A DNA stretch of 64,000 bases from Actinotignum schaalii FB123-CNA-2 (GTDB lineage Bacteria > Actinomycetota > Actinomycetes > Actinomycetales > Actinomycetaceae): assembly GCF_000411135.1 (NCBI RefSeq), contig NZ_KE150262.1, positions 705,045 to 769,044 of the forward strand. Direction: 5' to 3'. Shown piece by piece: positions 10,001 to 16,622 of the stretch. Numbering within the stretch: position 1 is the stretch's first letter; each line of letters begins with the position of its first letter. The notes under the pieces were generated by a model, which was not told where the DNA came from, searched no databases, and was given only the letters and a program-made list of their open reading frames with translations. A program made the position numbers and the translations under genes.

Positions 10001-11016
10001 TCGACGAAGTCCAGCGGGAAGACGAAACGCTAGCGGCCACCGATAACCACAGCGAGCAAAGGGAGCTAAGCGATGCGGGGGAGGCGACTAGCGACGTCGC
10101 CGATCATGTAGACGACGAACAGCCAGCGGCCACGATACGACCGAGTATCCCTACTCTCTACGATGGTGTCGAGCGTACTGCGCTCACTGAGGCTGCACCC
10201 GGGATCTATATCGCGGAGTACGGTGAGAGCGTCGTTACCTTCCTTGACGAAGAACGCAACGAGCAAGTCGGTGTGCCGTATCAAAGACTCTTCCCCGAAC
10301 CCGGCGAACCCGCACTCTACGCCTACCCAGACCTGGATATTGCGCAGACTGGCAACGTCGCGGGGAGCGGGCAAGTCGCCCGCGCAATGCTTCTTGGTTC
10401 ACGTCAAGACGCCGCGTATCTCGACGAGGCTGCGCCCGGCTGGCGCACCGCTATAGACGCGCCAGACGCACCTGATACGCGCGATCTTGAGACCACAGAC
10501 GCGGATGATGTCAGCAGCGAGACGAGCGTCAATATCCGGTATGTTCCACCGATCTACCGGGGTGAAACACCCGAGCGCGTGGAGGTGCTTGCCCCGGGTA
10601 TTGAAACCGCAACCTATGAGAGTGTGGGCACGGTAGTGTTCCTTGACCCCGAGGTCGATGCACTCCTACCCAGCCGCTACAAGGCATCCTTGTTTGCGTA
10701 TCCCGGATCCGAAACGAGCGCCGCTTACCGGGAAGACAAACCACGCGAAGCACACCTACGCGGCAGTGCACAACTGGTGCGCGCGCTCTTCCTTGGCAGT
10801 AGGGAAGACGCACGCTACTGCCACGCGGTTGACCCGACATGGAACCAAGAAGCGAGCGAGGTACGTGCGCAATACAGGGCGTATTGCGAGGCGAACTATG
10901 AACGCCAAGCGGCCGCTCCGATCTTCACCGCGGTGAGCCGTGCGGTAAACGCAGCACGCACTATTGGACAGCGTGAAACGAGCGATCCGCGCGAGCACGG
11001 AAACGCACTCATGTAA
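4048..11016 (+). CDS. Giant N6-adenine methylase-SNF2/DEAH helicase fusion of the ICE
   Basis: A 2322-residue protein of the methylase-helicase type carried by ICEs, plasmids and phages, probably acting on element DNA by methylation and remodelling. Residues 1-35 contain GQEALFDL, a motif I associate with the N-terminus of this family. Residues about 30-250 are Ser/Arg/Gly-rich, disordered, and overlap another gene. Methylase motif I EPGCGVGMF lies near 364 and GNVPFG, an NPPY variant, near 426. The helicase has HEVGAGKT (Walker A, about 1051), ADEAHRYKN (about 1210), ATPISNS (about 1260), and GTGTN followed by RDGRMVRQGNE. The C-terminus holds two similar 100-residue domains (about nt 10140-10450 and 10530-10850). 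The start is ATG 4048 with GGAG at 4034. It ends before a strong terminator. Confidence 0.88.
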   Translation: MVRRTKISSGQEALFDLTFYLNTTSPQGDSHEQGNPPTTGSERQRSDAGDTERARASTPSGLPASQRELDRSSGSAPDRGSDSPDGSSIRSSRDHGRLRGGGVPGDLEESGPSRTTPDNPRQRMDDPVLGHVGLGAARGSAGGPGSDSRDEGRDDRAGREPSRGSGSGLVEPLSRRSDGPRVQRTPSDIQPGLPQGRIQESTRDERHRPVHSELGSGGESLDRTSTVLPENRVLPSPALGDRVERSRPSYQLATQVSPRGEKARIEANLAALRLLTQLGDRTPTTDEQEVLARFSGWGGLSTLFDTKNDTYKHERQTLQSLVDEAAYKRALQSTANAHYTQPTIARLLWQSLQSLGLGEDARVVEPGCGVGMFIGTAPETIRMVGVEIDPTPAAIAARLYPNAEIRNESYTDTDLDEAGYFDAGIGNVPFGNFRPYDPVYNAGNHTIHNYFLSKALAQVRPGGIVAVLTSRYTMDAKNPGIRRELYARADLLGAVRLPAGTHEAMAGTDVVSDILIFRRREKGEEPQPFDWEYTHLLKAGAGEFPVNEYFHTHTEHVLGEWEETTNQYGPVLSVTGNIDALEGQLATTLATITSQARESGLIFTPRRDAYEGEIALRPVDQEKLGRITKTETGFERYTANGNTPVRIAKNATAQLTALLDLRDRTRALVEFESQTQENPPTLTQARNRLKTAYEEYVARFGPLNSQRERWYTDKKTGEEKLSWVDVPAVRVFRSDPDAALTMAIEIFDKDTRTARPAGILERRQIGITFKPLGADTIEDGLAICMVEKGRVDPEYISYLTGQTSEEVMAGLREHTFFDPESGELMERSAYLSGNIHTKLEAAQAALETDARMSENIAALKAALPEPLSLSDIEISPGAPWISVADHHDFYSQVVMGWHQQRVGQVGYNPVTGAWKAVQDGYQPSAKARRIWNTDRRSGTEIFAALLNHTSITVKSKTIDGEEFIDRAETAAVAQKMEDMATAFTEWIWADGERASRLERRYNQMFNSFVPRDYTQAGEKLTLPGLAKDITPYSHQRSGVARMIYQESVGLFHEVGAGKTKTMIMGAMELRRLGLIHKPVITVPANVLYQFAAEFQQTYPAARVLTASADDLTKNGRREFVAKVATNDWDAVVMTHEQFKALGCSNKTQAEYIEARIGELEEAIKASDSSSTIQEMTNQINSLEGALKKALDHPTDPGISFEETGIDYIIADEAHRYKNLKIITKLEGIGTSDGNAYTADLDMKLHYLRDKNPGGRICTLATATPISNSLAEAHTMMRYLAPGVLKAAGIEPFDAFAATFTRSERKAEISPSGGFRMRTRISRFHNLPEFLSLWGIAADVKTSAELSLNIPLLAPNSEGERGPQIVSIDGGERMKAFMDEIARRADNIAAGASGNDNMLALSTDGRLGALDLRLRGRAPIAHPVSEVAARTIYRIWEENKDNRYSGIDGEESPIPGALQLVFCDYDTPKDTWNTYDALRQELYSLGLPDGSVRFIHEAPNNAAKEELFRDCREGKVAVLIGSTQKMGTGTNVQKRCIATHHLDVPWRPTDITQRDGRMVRQGNENPEVYNYRYVVTGSFAAYMWQTNERKARSIAQIMTNKAGTRSVEDVSPEEMEAGRAKAIATGNPLLLEKCEVDATLQKYKALHSSWQRTRNRAIDDTRTLGLRIRAAEQTIATLEHLQQYIRDTSGDKFQIRIENGTFTERAAAAQALSRAFTARISPYIIDNVRRTGSTYSLPRGVRIELGGIELDIARVEAESRLGTVSDVSIVFTPLDLKDVRYGPRTSIPLSILQRGQAGLIQRLENLVASLPQRLEEEKENLNSLRDEAETAREIANKDFPHEAEYAAVRARSKEITIALEDQGDSKAHREQETRFREGIKHEEHEGFFDGLASWPRIPLPPKPTPLETIENWETRPPVARYESREYVWEVLGIVAGSQNGQALTRLTSDNQTHLFVADLLELEAMSDPLTHAPGTVPQPLVHRTPLDEVQREDETLAATDNHSEQRELSDAGEATSDVADHVDDEQPAATIRPSIPTLYDGVERTALTEAAPGIYIAEYGESVVTFLDEERNEQVGVPYQRLFPEPGEPALYAYPDLDIAQTGNVAGSGQVARAMLLGSRQDAAYLDEAAPGWRTAIDAPDAPDTRDLETTDADDVSSETSVNIRYVPPIYRGETPERVEVLAPGIETATYESVGTVVFLDPEVDALLPSRYKASLFAYPGSETSAAYREDKPREAHLRGSAQLVRALFLGSREDARYCHAVDPTWNQEASEVRAQYRAYCEANYERQAAAPIFTAVSRAVNAARTIGQRETSDPREHGNALM
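4139..4804 (+). CDS. Acidic helical protein nested in another frame of the methylase-helicase gene
   Basis: A 221-residue, Glu/Ala-rich, mostly helical protein with normal composition, rich in Trp/Met/Asp/Glu. It lies entirely inside the first 760 bases of the methylase-helicase reading frame, in a different frame. AAGGAG lies 6 bases before the ATG, one of the better ribosome-binding sites in the region. Codon choice looks like the neighbours, whereas the overlapping frame reads as Ser/Arg/Gly-rich disorder. It ends at 4804, just where conserved methylase-helicase sequence (QLATQ onwards) begins. I recognise no family. Either both frames are translated, or the methylase-helicase is made from a start that I cannot see. 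I regard this protein as real. Confidence 0.75.
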   Translation: MSKETRQQLEANVNEATLETQNALEQALLAAYPPASENWTDQVAARQTAAATARMEAAYEAAAIMDAYEEEESLEIWKNQALPEPLPTILANEWMTQYWDMSDWVLRGDQLEDPEAIAEMRAEMIEQAENRVEEAARDWLNRLVDEVMGRESKELQATFNLAYLKDAFKNQHEMNDIDPFILSWEAVEKVLIEQAPFYLKTEYYHPQPWAIELKEAGLLTN

Positions 11017-11030
11017 CAAACTGTGATGCC

Positions 11031-11087
11031 GAAACACGCGGCGGGCGGGACACCCACATGCACGGGTTCCCGCCCGCCGTGTGTTTC
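11031..11087. terminator. Strong bidirectional terminator hairpin
   Basis: GAAACACGCGGCGGGCGGGA pairs with TCCCGCCCGCCGTGTGTTTC across a loop of about 17 bases. The stem of about 20 bp has one mismatch. It sits between the ends of two convergent genes and can serve both. Confidence 0.85.
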
Positions 11088-11095
11088 GTACCGGA

Positions 11096-11440
11096 CTACA
11101 TCGCACATTGTTCGTCGTTGCTTGTTTGCTCCGCGTTGTGCGCGTCTACGCTCGGGCTAGTCGTGCGTTTGGTGCGTGGCTTTTTACGTGCTTGTGCCGG
11201 GGCGTTTAGCCCATAGCTTTTCAGTTCGCGCTCACTCCACCCCGCCTTGAGAGCCTGCGCCCACGCATTCCGATACTCACCCTCAAGCGCGCGCAAGCGC
11301 GCCGCAATTTCTTGCAAGTACACACCCGCATCAAGGCGCTTGGTAAAGCGTTCTTGCTCGGACGCGCGCAACGCCTCCACCTCTTTACTCACACGCTCAG
11401 CGCTGCTTGTCATCGCGTTAGCGTCCATGTTTTCGTCCAT
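11096..11440 (-). CDS. Small coiled-coil protein of the ICE, unknown function
   Basis: A 114-residue, charged, mainly helical protein with a Lys/Arg/Thr-rich tail. The middle (about residues 15-75) looks like a short coiled coil ending in GWSERELKSYG, which resembles a small DNA-binding or nucleoid-type helix pair; that is a guess. I chose ATG 11440 rather than the longer frame because AAGGAGAAAGAC precedes it directly and motif copy B lies 38 bp upstream. The longer frame would run through that motif. It is transcribed away from the oriT region. Confidence 0.7.
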   Translation of the reverse strand: MDENMDANAMTSSAERVSKEVEALRASEQERFTKRLDAGVYLQEIAARLRALEGEYRNAWAQALKAGWSERELKSYGLNAPAQARKKPRTKRTTSPSVDAHNAEQTSNDEQCAM

Positions 11441-11477
11441 GTCTTTCTCCTTGTCTTGAGTAGCGGCCGCATTCAAA

Positions 11478-11551
11478 GTGGCCTCACTTTTACTAGTGCA
11501 CCTAACACACACATTTTTGAGGCGCGTGTATCCCAGCCAGGCATTACCGGC
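11478..11551 (-). promoter_or_regulatory. Copy B of the dispersed operator/promoter-like motif
   Basis: Reverse-complement match to 29472-29545: 74 bp with one mismatch, including TGCACTAGTAAAAGTGAGG and CTCAAAAATGTGTGTGTTAG. It faces the small gene starting at 11440. Its back faces the oriT/mob operon, just as copy C sits between a small gene and the secretion operon. Confidence 0.7.
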
Positions 11552-11764
11552 TCGGTTTGCGGGCGGGGTGAGGCGCTGCCTCACACTCCGCCAGGGGCAC
11601 CCGTGCCCCTGGACCCCACGCCCCCGTGCCAACAAAGTTGGCACGGATCAGAGCACGCCACCCGGCCCCTCTGCACACGCAATAACACCACCCACCCAAC
11701 CACACCCCGCGGCCCCGCAGGCGCGCGCTAAAGCGCGCGCAAAAAGGCGCGCCCGGCCGCTACG

Positions 11765-11872
11765 CGGCCACCCGCCCCGGCCAACCCCTCCGGCGCTGCG
11801 CGGCCACCCGCCCCGGCCAACCCCTCCGGCGCTGCGCGGCCACCCGCCCCGGCCAACCCCTCCGGCGCTGCG
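11765..11872 (+). repeat. Three exact tandem 36-bp repeats in the oriT region
   Basis: The unit begins CGGCCACCCGCCCCGGCC and recurs without spacers at 11765-11800, 11801-11836 and 11837-11872. It lies in the non-coding region between two divergent transcription units. A (GC)n hairpin (11721-11740) and a Cys-poor, non-coding stretch (11552-11720) lie to its left; I see nothing else there. It is a candidate binding array for a transfer or partition protein. Confidence 0.85.
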
Positions 11873-11960
11873 CGTAACCTCCACGCCACCAGTGGCGTGG
11901 AGCAAGCTAAAGATTCGTGTGCACGAATCAGCTTGAGGGGCTATACTAGCCACAAGGCCC
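11873..11960 (+). other. Candidate origin of transfer (oriT)
   Basis: Three hairpins follow the 36-bp repeats. First, CTCCACGCCAC-ca-GTGGCGTGGAG (11879-11902). Second, CAAGCT-aaa-GATTCGTG-tg-CACGAATC-AGCTTG (11903-11935), a bulged inverted repeat typical of relaxase recognition sites. Third, GGCTA-tac-TAGCC (11939-11951), a plausible nick region. The block lies 65 bp upstream of the mobC-like and relaxase genes, where oriT is usually found in MOBP systems. The exact nick site cannot be read from sequence alone. Confidence 0.65.
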
Positions 11961-12024
11961 ACTAGAACTTCCGCGCGCTGTGCGCGCGGGCCGGGCCATT
12001 GTTGTGAGCCGGGGAGGTGACGTG

Positions 12025-12429
12025 ATGGCGAGCGATACGCAGCAGGCGCGGATGCCGATCACGTACGCCTCGACCGCGCCGAAAGGCGATCCGCGCCGCT
12101 CCTTCCATTTGAAACTCAAAGCTAGCCAGTATGAAGAATTGAAAATGAAAGCGGCCGGCGAGCGCGTCTCCATGTCGGACTACCTCGTGCGCTTCGGATT
12201 GGGTCGCAAAGTTGAGCAAGTGAGTGCGGGGGAGATGCGAGAGGTGCTCGCCGAACTACGCAAACTGCGCCGGCAAATCCAAGGTGAAGCCACCAACATC
12301 AACCAGATAGCACACTGGGCAAACAGCGAACAATCCTTCCCCGCGGAGGCACGTGAGGTGGCCGCACAATTACGCGCTCAGGTCAACGCGATCAACCTGC
12401 TGCGCATTAAGTTGGTGGAGCTTTTATGA
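12025..12429 (+). CDS. MobC-like relaxosome accessory protein
   Basis: A 134-residue protein with the layout of plasmid mobilisation proteins MobC. A basic N-terminal ribbon-helix-helix-like part (RRSFHLKLKASQYEELKMKA, then SMSDYLVRFGL) is followed by a helical part with NINQIAHWAN, a motif common in MobC. It should bind oriT and help the relaxase nick. I chose ATG 12025 over the upstream in-frame start because GGGGAGGTGA (12011-12020) lies just before it. The stop overlaps the relaxase start as ATGA, so translation is probably coupled. Confidence 0.85.
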   Translation: MASDTQQARMPITYASTAPKGDPRRSFHLKLKASQYEELKMKAAGERVSMSDYLVRFGLGRKVEQVSAGEMREVLAELRKLRRQIQGEATNINQIAHWANSEQSFPAEAREVAAQLRAQVNAINLLRIKLVELL

Positions 12430-14300
12430 TCCCAAACATCATGCGCGGCGGCGACATCGCCGGCTTAGTGCGTTACCTTTTTGGGCCGGGGCGCGCCAAC
12501 GAACACACAAACCAGCACATTGTTGCGGGCAGCGAAGACATCGCCGCCGAGTGGGCTTACGGCGGGCGCGTACTCGAACAAGAAGAAAAGCGCGTCGTCG
12601 CGAAACTCCTTGACCAAAACAGGCTCGAACACGGCACCCAAATCCTCGGTGAAGTCACGCGCTGGGACTACGAAGCTGAGCGAGCTGTCCCTGTTTCTAA
12701 AGAAAAGACACCCGCACACGTCTGGCACTGCTCACTGTCTTTGCATCCCGATGAAGAACCTTTGAGCGACGAAACATGGGCCGCCATCGCACGCGACTTC
12801 ATTGAAGGAATGGAATTCGACAACCGAGCAACAACCTCGAAGTCGCCCTGCCAGTGGATAGCCGTGCGCCACGGATTCACGAAAGCCGGGGGCGACCACA
12901 TCCACATCGCCCTCGTCCTCGTGCGTGAAGACGGAACCAAAGCCAATACTTGGCTCGACTATAAGCGCTCCCAAAAACTGTGCACCGCGCTAGAGGAAAA
13001 ATACGGGCTAGCTGTCTTGGAGTCACGCAAGCATAATTATGCTTCCAGGGGCTACAAAAACGAAGACAATAAGGAGCTGCGTCTCGATCTGGAAACAGCA
13101 ATGCGCCTCGCGGCCGGGGCAGCTTCTACCGAAAGTGAATATGTTGAAGGACTCACGCGTCACGGCATTGAGTTTCGCCCTAGGTATGCGAAAGGCCAAG
13201 GCGTTGTCGCCTATACCGTCACCAAACAAGAACCCGGTAAACGCGCTATCTGGATTGGCGGGGGACGTGTTGCCCGCGACCTCACCCTCACCCGACTACG
13301 CGCCCGGTGGGACGACAATCCAGAAGAGCGTCGCAAAGCAGCTGACCTATGGAACCCACTCAAAGACCCGGCACCGCATACGGCCGCGCAAGCGTGCAGT
13401 CTTGAAGAAAAAATCAAGACCATTGCCGCAAGTGTTGCTAATGAGAGCGACTTCGCGCAGCATCTGCGTGCCTCGGGCCTGCTCGTATCGGTACGCCTCA
13501 ACGACGAAGCAAGTGAGGCAGTTTCGTATTCGGTGGCCACTAAACCCGAGAGTGGACACAAGCCCACGTGGTATTCCATGAACCGGATGTCGGCCGACGT
13601 CAGTTTGAATGCGCTACGCGAACACTGGTGGGACAACACTCTCACGCGCTCGAGCGCAGTAGCGATCTGGAAGCCCGCCGCCCGCACAAGCGACGTCGAT
13701 GAGGCGCGCGTGTGGAGCGAGTTCGGGAAAACCCTCACTGCGACTATCACCGACATCGAGCACACCGATGCCAGTGACTGTGTGGCTATTGCTGATACGT
13801 GCGGGCGTGCATCCGCACTCTTCGCCGGCCTGGCAAACGCATACGGTCCAGAACACGGACGCCCGTTCGCCCGTGCATCCCAAGTCCTCGGACGACGAGC
13901 CCAAACCAAACGCGCACCCACCCCGCGGCGTTATTCGCCTGTTTTCACCAGCGGGCTACGGGCACTGAGCAGCCTGGCCCGGCCGCGCAGCCGCGCCACG
14001 TGGGTGAGTAGTCAGGTCATGGATTCAATGGAGCGGATTGTCACCGGTATCACCCGGATACAAGCCGCCCACGGCGAACTCACGACTGCCCGCCGCACAC
14101 TCAAAGAAACCCAGGCAGCCCTCGCCACACTCACAGCGCCTGAACCACGCACCGACATTGGAGCGTGGCTACCGGGAGTGGAATACGACCCGGTGGATTG
14201 GAGTTACGTAACGCGCTCCGACCGGTCGGAAACTCACCGCGTTAGGGGCGATAGTGCCCAGGGCTTCGGGGAGGCACCTGGCCTCGGCGAAGGGAGCTAA
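12426..14300 (+). CDS. MOBP-type relaxase (MobA/VirD2-like)
   Basis: A 624-residue relaxase that would nick oriT, stay bound to the 5' end through a tyrosine and pilot the strand to the coupling protein. The N-terminus (RYLFGPGRANEHTNQHIVAG) is characteristic of actinobacterial relaxases and contains the candidate catalytic Tyr (RYL). The metal-binding histidine motif is GGDHIHIALVLVRED at about residues 155-170. The C-terminal half is helical with two repeated 60-residue stretches ending in AVSYSVATKPES or VVAYTVTKQEPG, which look like a duplicated DNA-binding module. It is coupled to the MobC-like gene by a 4-bp overlap. The C-terminus shows no motif I know. Confidence 0.9.
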   Translation: MIPNIMRGGDIAGLVRYLFGPGRANEHTNQHIVAGSEDIAAEWAYGGRVLEQEEKRVVAKLLDQNRLEHGTQILGEVTRWDYEAERAVPVSKEKTPAHVWHCSLSLHPDEEPLSDETWAAIARDFIEGMEFDNRATTSKSPCQWIAVRHGFTKAGGDHIHIALVLVREDGTKANTWLDYKRSQKLCTALEEKYGLAVLESRKHNYASRGYKNEDNKELRLDLETAMRLAAGAASTESEYVEGLTRHGIEFRPRYAKGQGVVAYTVTKQEPGKRAIWIGGGRVARDLTLTRLRARWDDNPEERRKAADLWNPLKDPAPHTAAQACSLEEKIKTIAASVANESDFAQHLRASGLLVSVRLNDEASEAVSYSVATKPESGHKPTWYSMNRMSADVSLNALREHWWDNTLTRSSAVAIWKPAARTSDVDEARVWSEFGKTLTATITDIEHTDASDCVAIADTCGRASALFAGLANAYGPEHGRPFARASQVLGRRAQTKRAPTPRRYSPVFTSGLRALSSLARPRSRATWVSSQVMDSMERIVTGITRIQAAHGELTTARRTLKETQAALATLTAPEPRTDIGAWLPGVEYDPVDWSYVTRSDRSETHRVRGDSAQGFGEAPGLGEGS

Positions 14301-14306
14301 AACACC

Positions 14307-14414
14307 ATGACCTACGTGACTGGACCGATTGACTTCGGTGATACGTTTCCCCTTTACGAATATGGTGGCACCGCTAAGATGGAGAGCAAAGATAGGAGGT
14401 GGCAACAACAATGA
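14307..14414 (+). CDS. 35-codon ORF coupled to the dprA-like gene
   Basis: ATG at 14307 lies six bases after the relaxase stop and GGGAG precedes it. The stop TGA at 14412-14414 overlaps the ATG at 14411 (ATGA). The peptide has an acidic/aromatic middle and ends RRWQQQ; it has no known motif. The overlap geometry argues for translation as a leader or a small partner protein, but it may be spurious. Confidence 0.45.
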   Translation: MTYVTGPIDFGDTFPLYEYGGTAKMESKDRRWQQQ

Positions 14415-15277
14415 GCCAGTTAGTGGACATTCTTGCTCTTGCGCGTAAAACCAATAAGAAGATCACACAACCGGTACGCCTTGCCACCCTGCTATACGAG
14501 GGGATTGACGCTGCCCTCATGGAAGTTGATCCCGGAGCCTTACAACCATGCCAGCTCGAGCGTGAACAAGCTGCCCACGATATTGCTACCTGGAATGAGC
14601 GCGGCATCAACATTCTGTCGGTAGTAGACCATGACTACCCCCAATACCTCGCCCAAGTACGCGAAGCACCCTTGCTCATCTACTACGAAGGCAAGATCGA
14701 GCCGGTAGACCGCGCGGTAGCGATTGTTGGTTCACGCCAAGCTACGCGAGAGGACTGCGAACGCGCGCGGGTGATCGCACACCTGATGGTTGAGCAAGGC
14801 TACAGCGTTGCCAGCGGACTCGCGCGCGGTATCGACACCGCCGCACACGAAGGAACCCTAGAGGCCACTGGCCGCACCATCGCCGTCATGGGAACCGGTA
14901 TCGATATCACCTACCCGCCCGAAAACACCCAGCTACGCTCACGAATCGTGGAAAGCGGCGGCCTCGTTCTCACCCAGTTCGAGCCAGGTGCCCCGCCCAC
15001 CAAGGTGTCATTCCCAATGAGGAACGCCACCATGTCCGGATATTCTCAAGCGACCATAGTGGTGGCCGCTGGTGAATACTCGGGGACCCGTAACCAAGTA
15101 CGCGCCGCACTAGCCCACGGACGCAGCGTTATTCTCCTTGCGCCCGTGGTTCGCGAAACGCAATGGGCAAGAAAGCTTGTGGGTAACCCGGGCGTGTATA
15201 TTGCCTCCAGTATGAAAGATATTCGCGAAGCCCTGGAGAGTATTGCGCGTGCCTATAACCTCTTTGCCCTGACATGA
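14411..15277 (+). CDS. DprA/Smf-like DNA-processing protein
   Basis: A 288-residue Rossmann-like DprA protein. Family signatures are clear: AIVGSRQATREDCERA, VASGLARGIDTAAHEG, IAVMGTGIDITYPPEN, SFPMRNATMSGYSQATIVVA and SGTRNQVRAALAHGR. Chromosomal DprA loads RecA on single-stranded DNA during transformation. On an ICE it could protect or process incoming single strands, or act in defence. I chose ATG 14411 with AGGAGG at 14394. It overlaps the next gene by 4 bp (ATGA), so the two products probably act together. The N-terminal 75 residues are helical and diverged. A C-terminal winged helix, present in many DprA proteins, is not obvious here. Confidence 0.88.
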   Translation: MSQLVDILALARKTNKKITQPVRLATLLYEGIDAALMEVDPGALQPCQLEREQAAHDIATWNERGINILSVVDHDYPQYLAQVREAPLLIYYEGKIEPVDRAVAIVGSRQATREDCERARVIAHLMVEQGYSVASGLARGIDTAAHEGTLEATGRTIAVMGTGIDITYPPENTQLRSRIVESGGLVLTQFEPGAPPTKVSFPMRNATMSGYSQATIVVAAGEYSGTRNQVRAALAHGRSVILLAPVVRETQWARKLVGNPGVYIASSMKDIREALESIARAYNLFALT

Positions 15278-16038
15278 TTAGCTGGCAAGAACTCTCCCTC
15301 ATCTGGGCACAGGCAGGCCCCACCATTGGAAACCTCGACTATATTTCCGCGGATTTAGCACCTTACGTATGTGCGGTGTGTCGCGGCCCGCGCGACTTTC
15401 GATACAAGTACTGCCCGCGGTGCCATAACTACCCAAGCCTTATCGACGAGACTGGCTTTTGTACCTACGTATATAAAGGCAATCAGCTCTTGCGCTACAT
15501 GTACGACTACAAGGCACGCGGGACGCAAAACGAAATCAAGCAGGGCCTGGCACGCCCAGCGCTGTGCATGATCCTCGGAATCCAGCTAAGGAACCACTTG
15601 GATTGTACCTGCGGGAAAATAATCCGTGGCTATGACGCCTGGACGCTCGTCCCCTCAACCAAACACGCCCCAGAAGAAGGCGCCGCACATCCGCTCTACC
15701 ACATCCTCACCAACACCATCCGCCTGAACGAGGACCTTCCCTACCTGCCCATCACAAGCCTCGACACTGGCACAAATCCACGCCAAGTCAGTCCAAACAG
15801 ATACAAATTCGCGATACGTCCCACCCCGCCGCGAGTCCTCGTCATCGACGACACGTGGGTATCCGGCTCCCACATTTTCTCAGTCGCTGCACGCCTGCGT
15901 GAATACGGGACCCGGCACATCTCTACGTTGTGTGTTGCGCGCATGATCAATCCAGACTTTTACAACGGGAAAACCGTCCTCGAGACAGCCGAAAAGACGC
16001 ATATCGGCCGCGCCGGAGACTACTGCCCGTGGCTATAA
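15274..16038 (+). CDS. ComF-like zinc-ribbon phosphoribosyltransferase
   Basis: A 254-residue protein combining two features of ComF. A four-cysteine zinc-binding region (CAVCRGPRDFRYKYCPRCH, residues about 32-50) is followed by a C-terminal phosphoribosyltransferase motif VLVIDDTWVSGSH (residues about 188-200), which would bind PRPP. ComF acts in DNA uptake through an ill-defined step. The pairing with a DprA-like gene through an ATGA overlap is notable, because both families belong to natural competence yet here travel on a conjugative element. The substrate is unknown. The region between the two motifs is longer and more diverged than in typical ComF. Confidence 0.82.
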   Translation: MISWQELSLIWAQAGPTIGNLDYISADLAPYVCAVCRGPRDFRYKYCPRCHNYPSLIDETGFCTYVYKGNQLLRYMYDYKARGTQNEIKQGLARPALCMILGIQLRNHLDCTCGKIIRGYDAWTLVPSTKHAPEEGAAHPLYHILTNTIRLNEDLPYLPITSLDTGTNPRQVSPNRYKFAIRPTPPRVLVIDDTWVSGSHIFSVAARLREYGTRHISTLCVARMINPDFYNGKTVLETAEKTHIGRAGDYCPWL

Positions 16039-16054
16039 GAGAGGAGAGACTTTC

Positions 16055-16492
16055 ATGCCCGGAAAACAGAAATTTAAACCCATGTATACCGATGAGTTTG
16101 AGTTTTTCGAGAAATGGCTCGCACCGAACTACCGCCGCTCCATCACCACCGGTTGCGTATGGTGTCCCTTATGGTGGGACCACCCCGAGGCGAGAACCCG
16201 TGTCCGAGCGATGTGGGAAGCCTGGGAAATCTACCGCTTCGAAAAACCCGTGGGCGGCCTCGCGGCATGGTTCACCGACGTCGCCGACCCGATGATGAGG
16301 GTGCTTCTGGATCCGAACGCCGTGTTTAAAGGATGTACAGCGATGACGCACTACGCACGCTCCGGCCCTGACCTAGGCTTGCCGTTTGTCTCGTCAGGTA
16401 CGGAAATAGCTGAAAAGATGGCGGAAAATAGAGCACGGTTACAACAAAAAACTGCGCCAGAACCACACATCTACTTTTCTACCAAGAATTGA
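16055..16492 (+). CDS. DUF4913-like small protein
   Basis: A 145-residue protein with a Trp-rich core: FFEKWLAPNYRR, then WCPLWWDHPEARTRVRAMW and later WFTDVADPMMRVLLDP. This arrangement resembles DUF4913, a family of unknown function common on actinobacterial plasmids and ICEs. GAGAGGAGAG precedes the ATG and the gap to the upstream gene is 16 bp, so it may be the last gene of the DprA/ComF unit. No catalytic motif is evident. Confidence 0.72.
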   Translation: MPGKQKFKPMYTDEFEFFEKWLAPNYRRSITTGCVWCPLWWDHPEARTRVRAMWEAWEIYRFEKPVGGLAAWFTDVADPMMRVLLDPNAVFKGCTAMTHYARSGPDLGLPFVSSGTEIAEKMAENRARLQQKTAPEPHIYFSTKN

Positions 16493-16622
16493 ACACTGCC
16501 AAGAGCTGTTGTAAGCCAGCGAAGATACCGGAGCAGTACTGGCTATCGTGCCACTCTCAATTGGTAACATCACATAGATGTCTCATGCGGGCACATACGT
16601 TCATCGTTACAAAGGAGTCAAT

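Noticed and set aside
11441-11644. Extended N-terminus of the small protein at 11096
   Set aside because: It would cover motif copy B; the ATG at 11440 has AAGGAG directly upstream.
11721-11745. GC-rich hairpin followed by five A as a terminator
   Set aside because: A U-rich tail is missing on the plus strand; the A run would lie before the hairpin on the other strand.
11765-11872. 36-bp repeats as a CRISPR array
   Set aside because: The units are contiguous with no spacers, and no cas gene is present.
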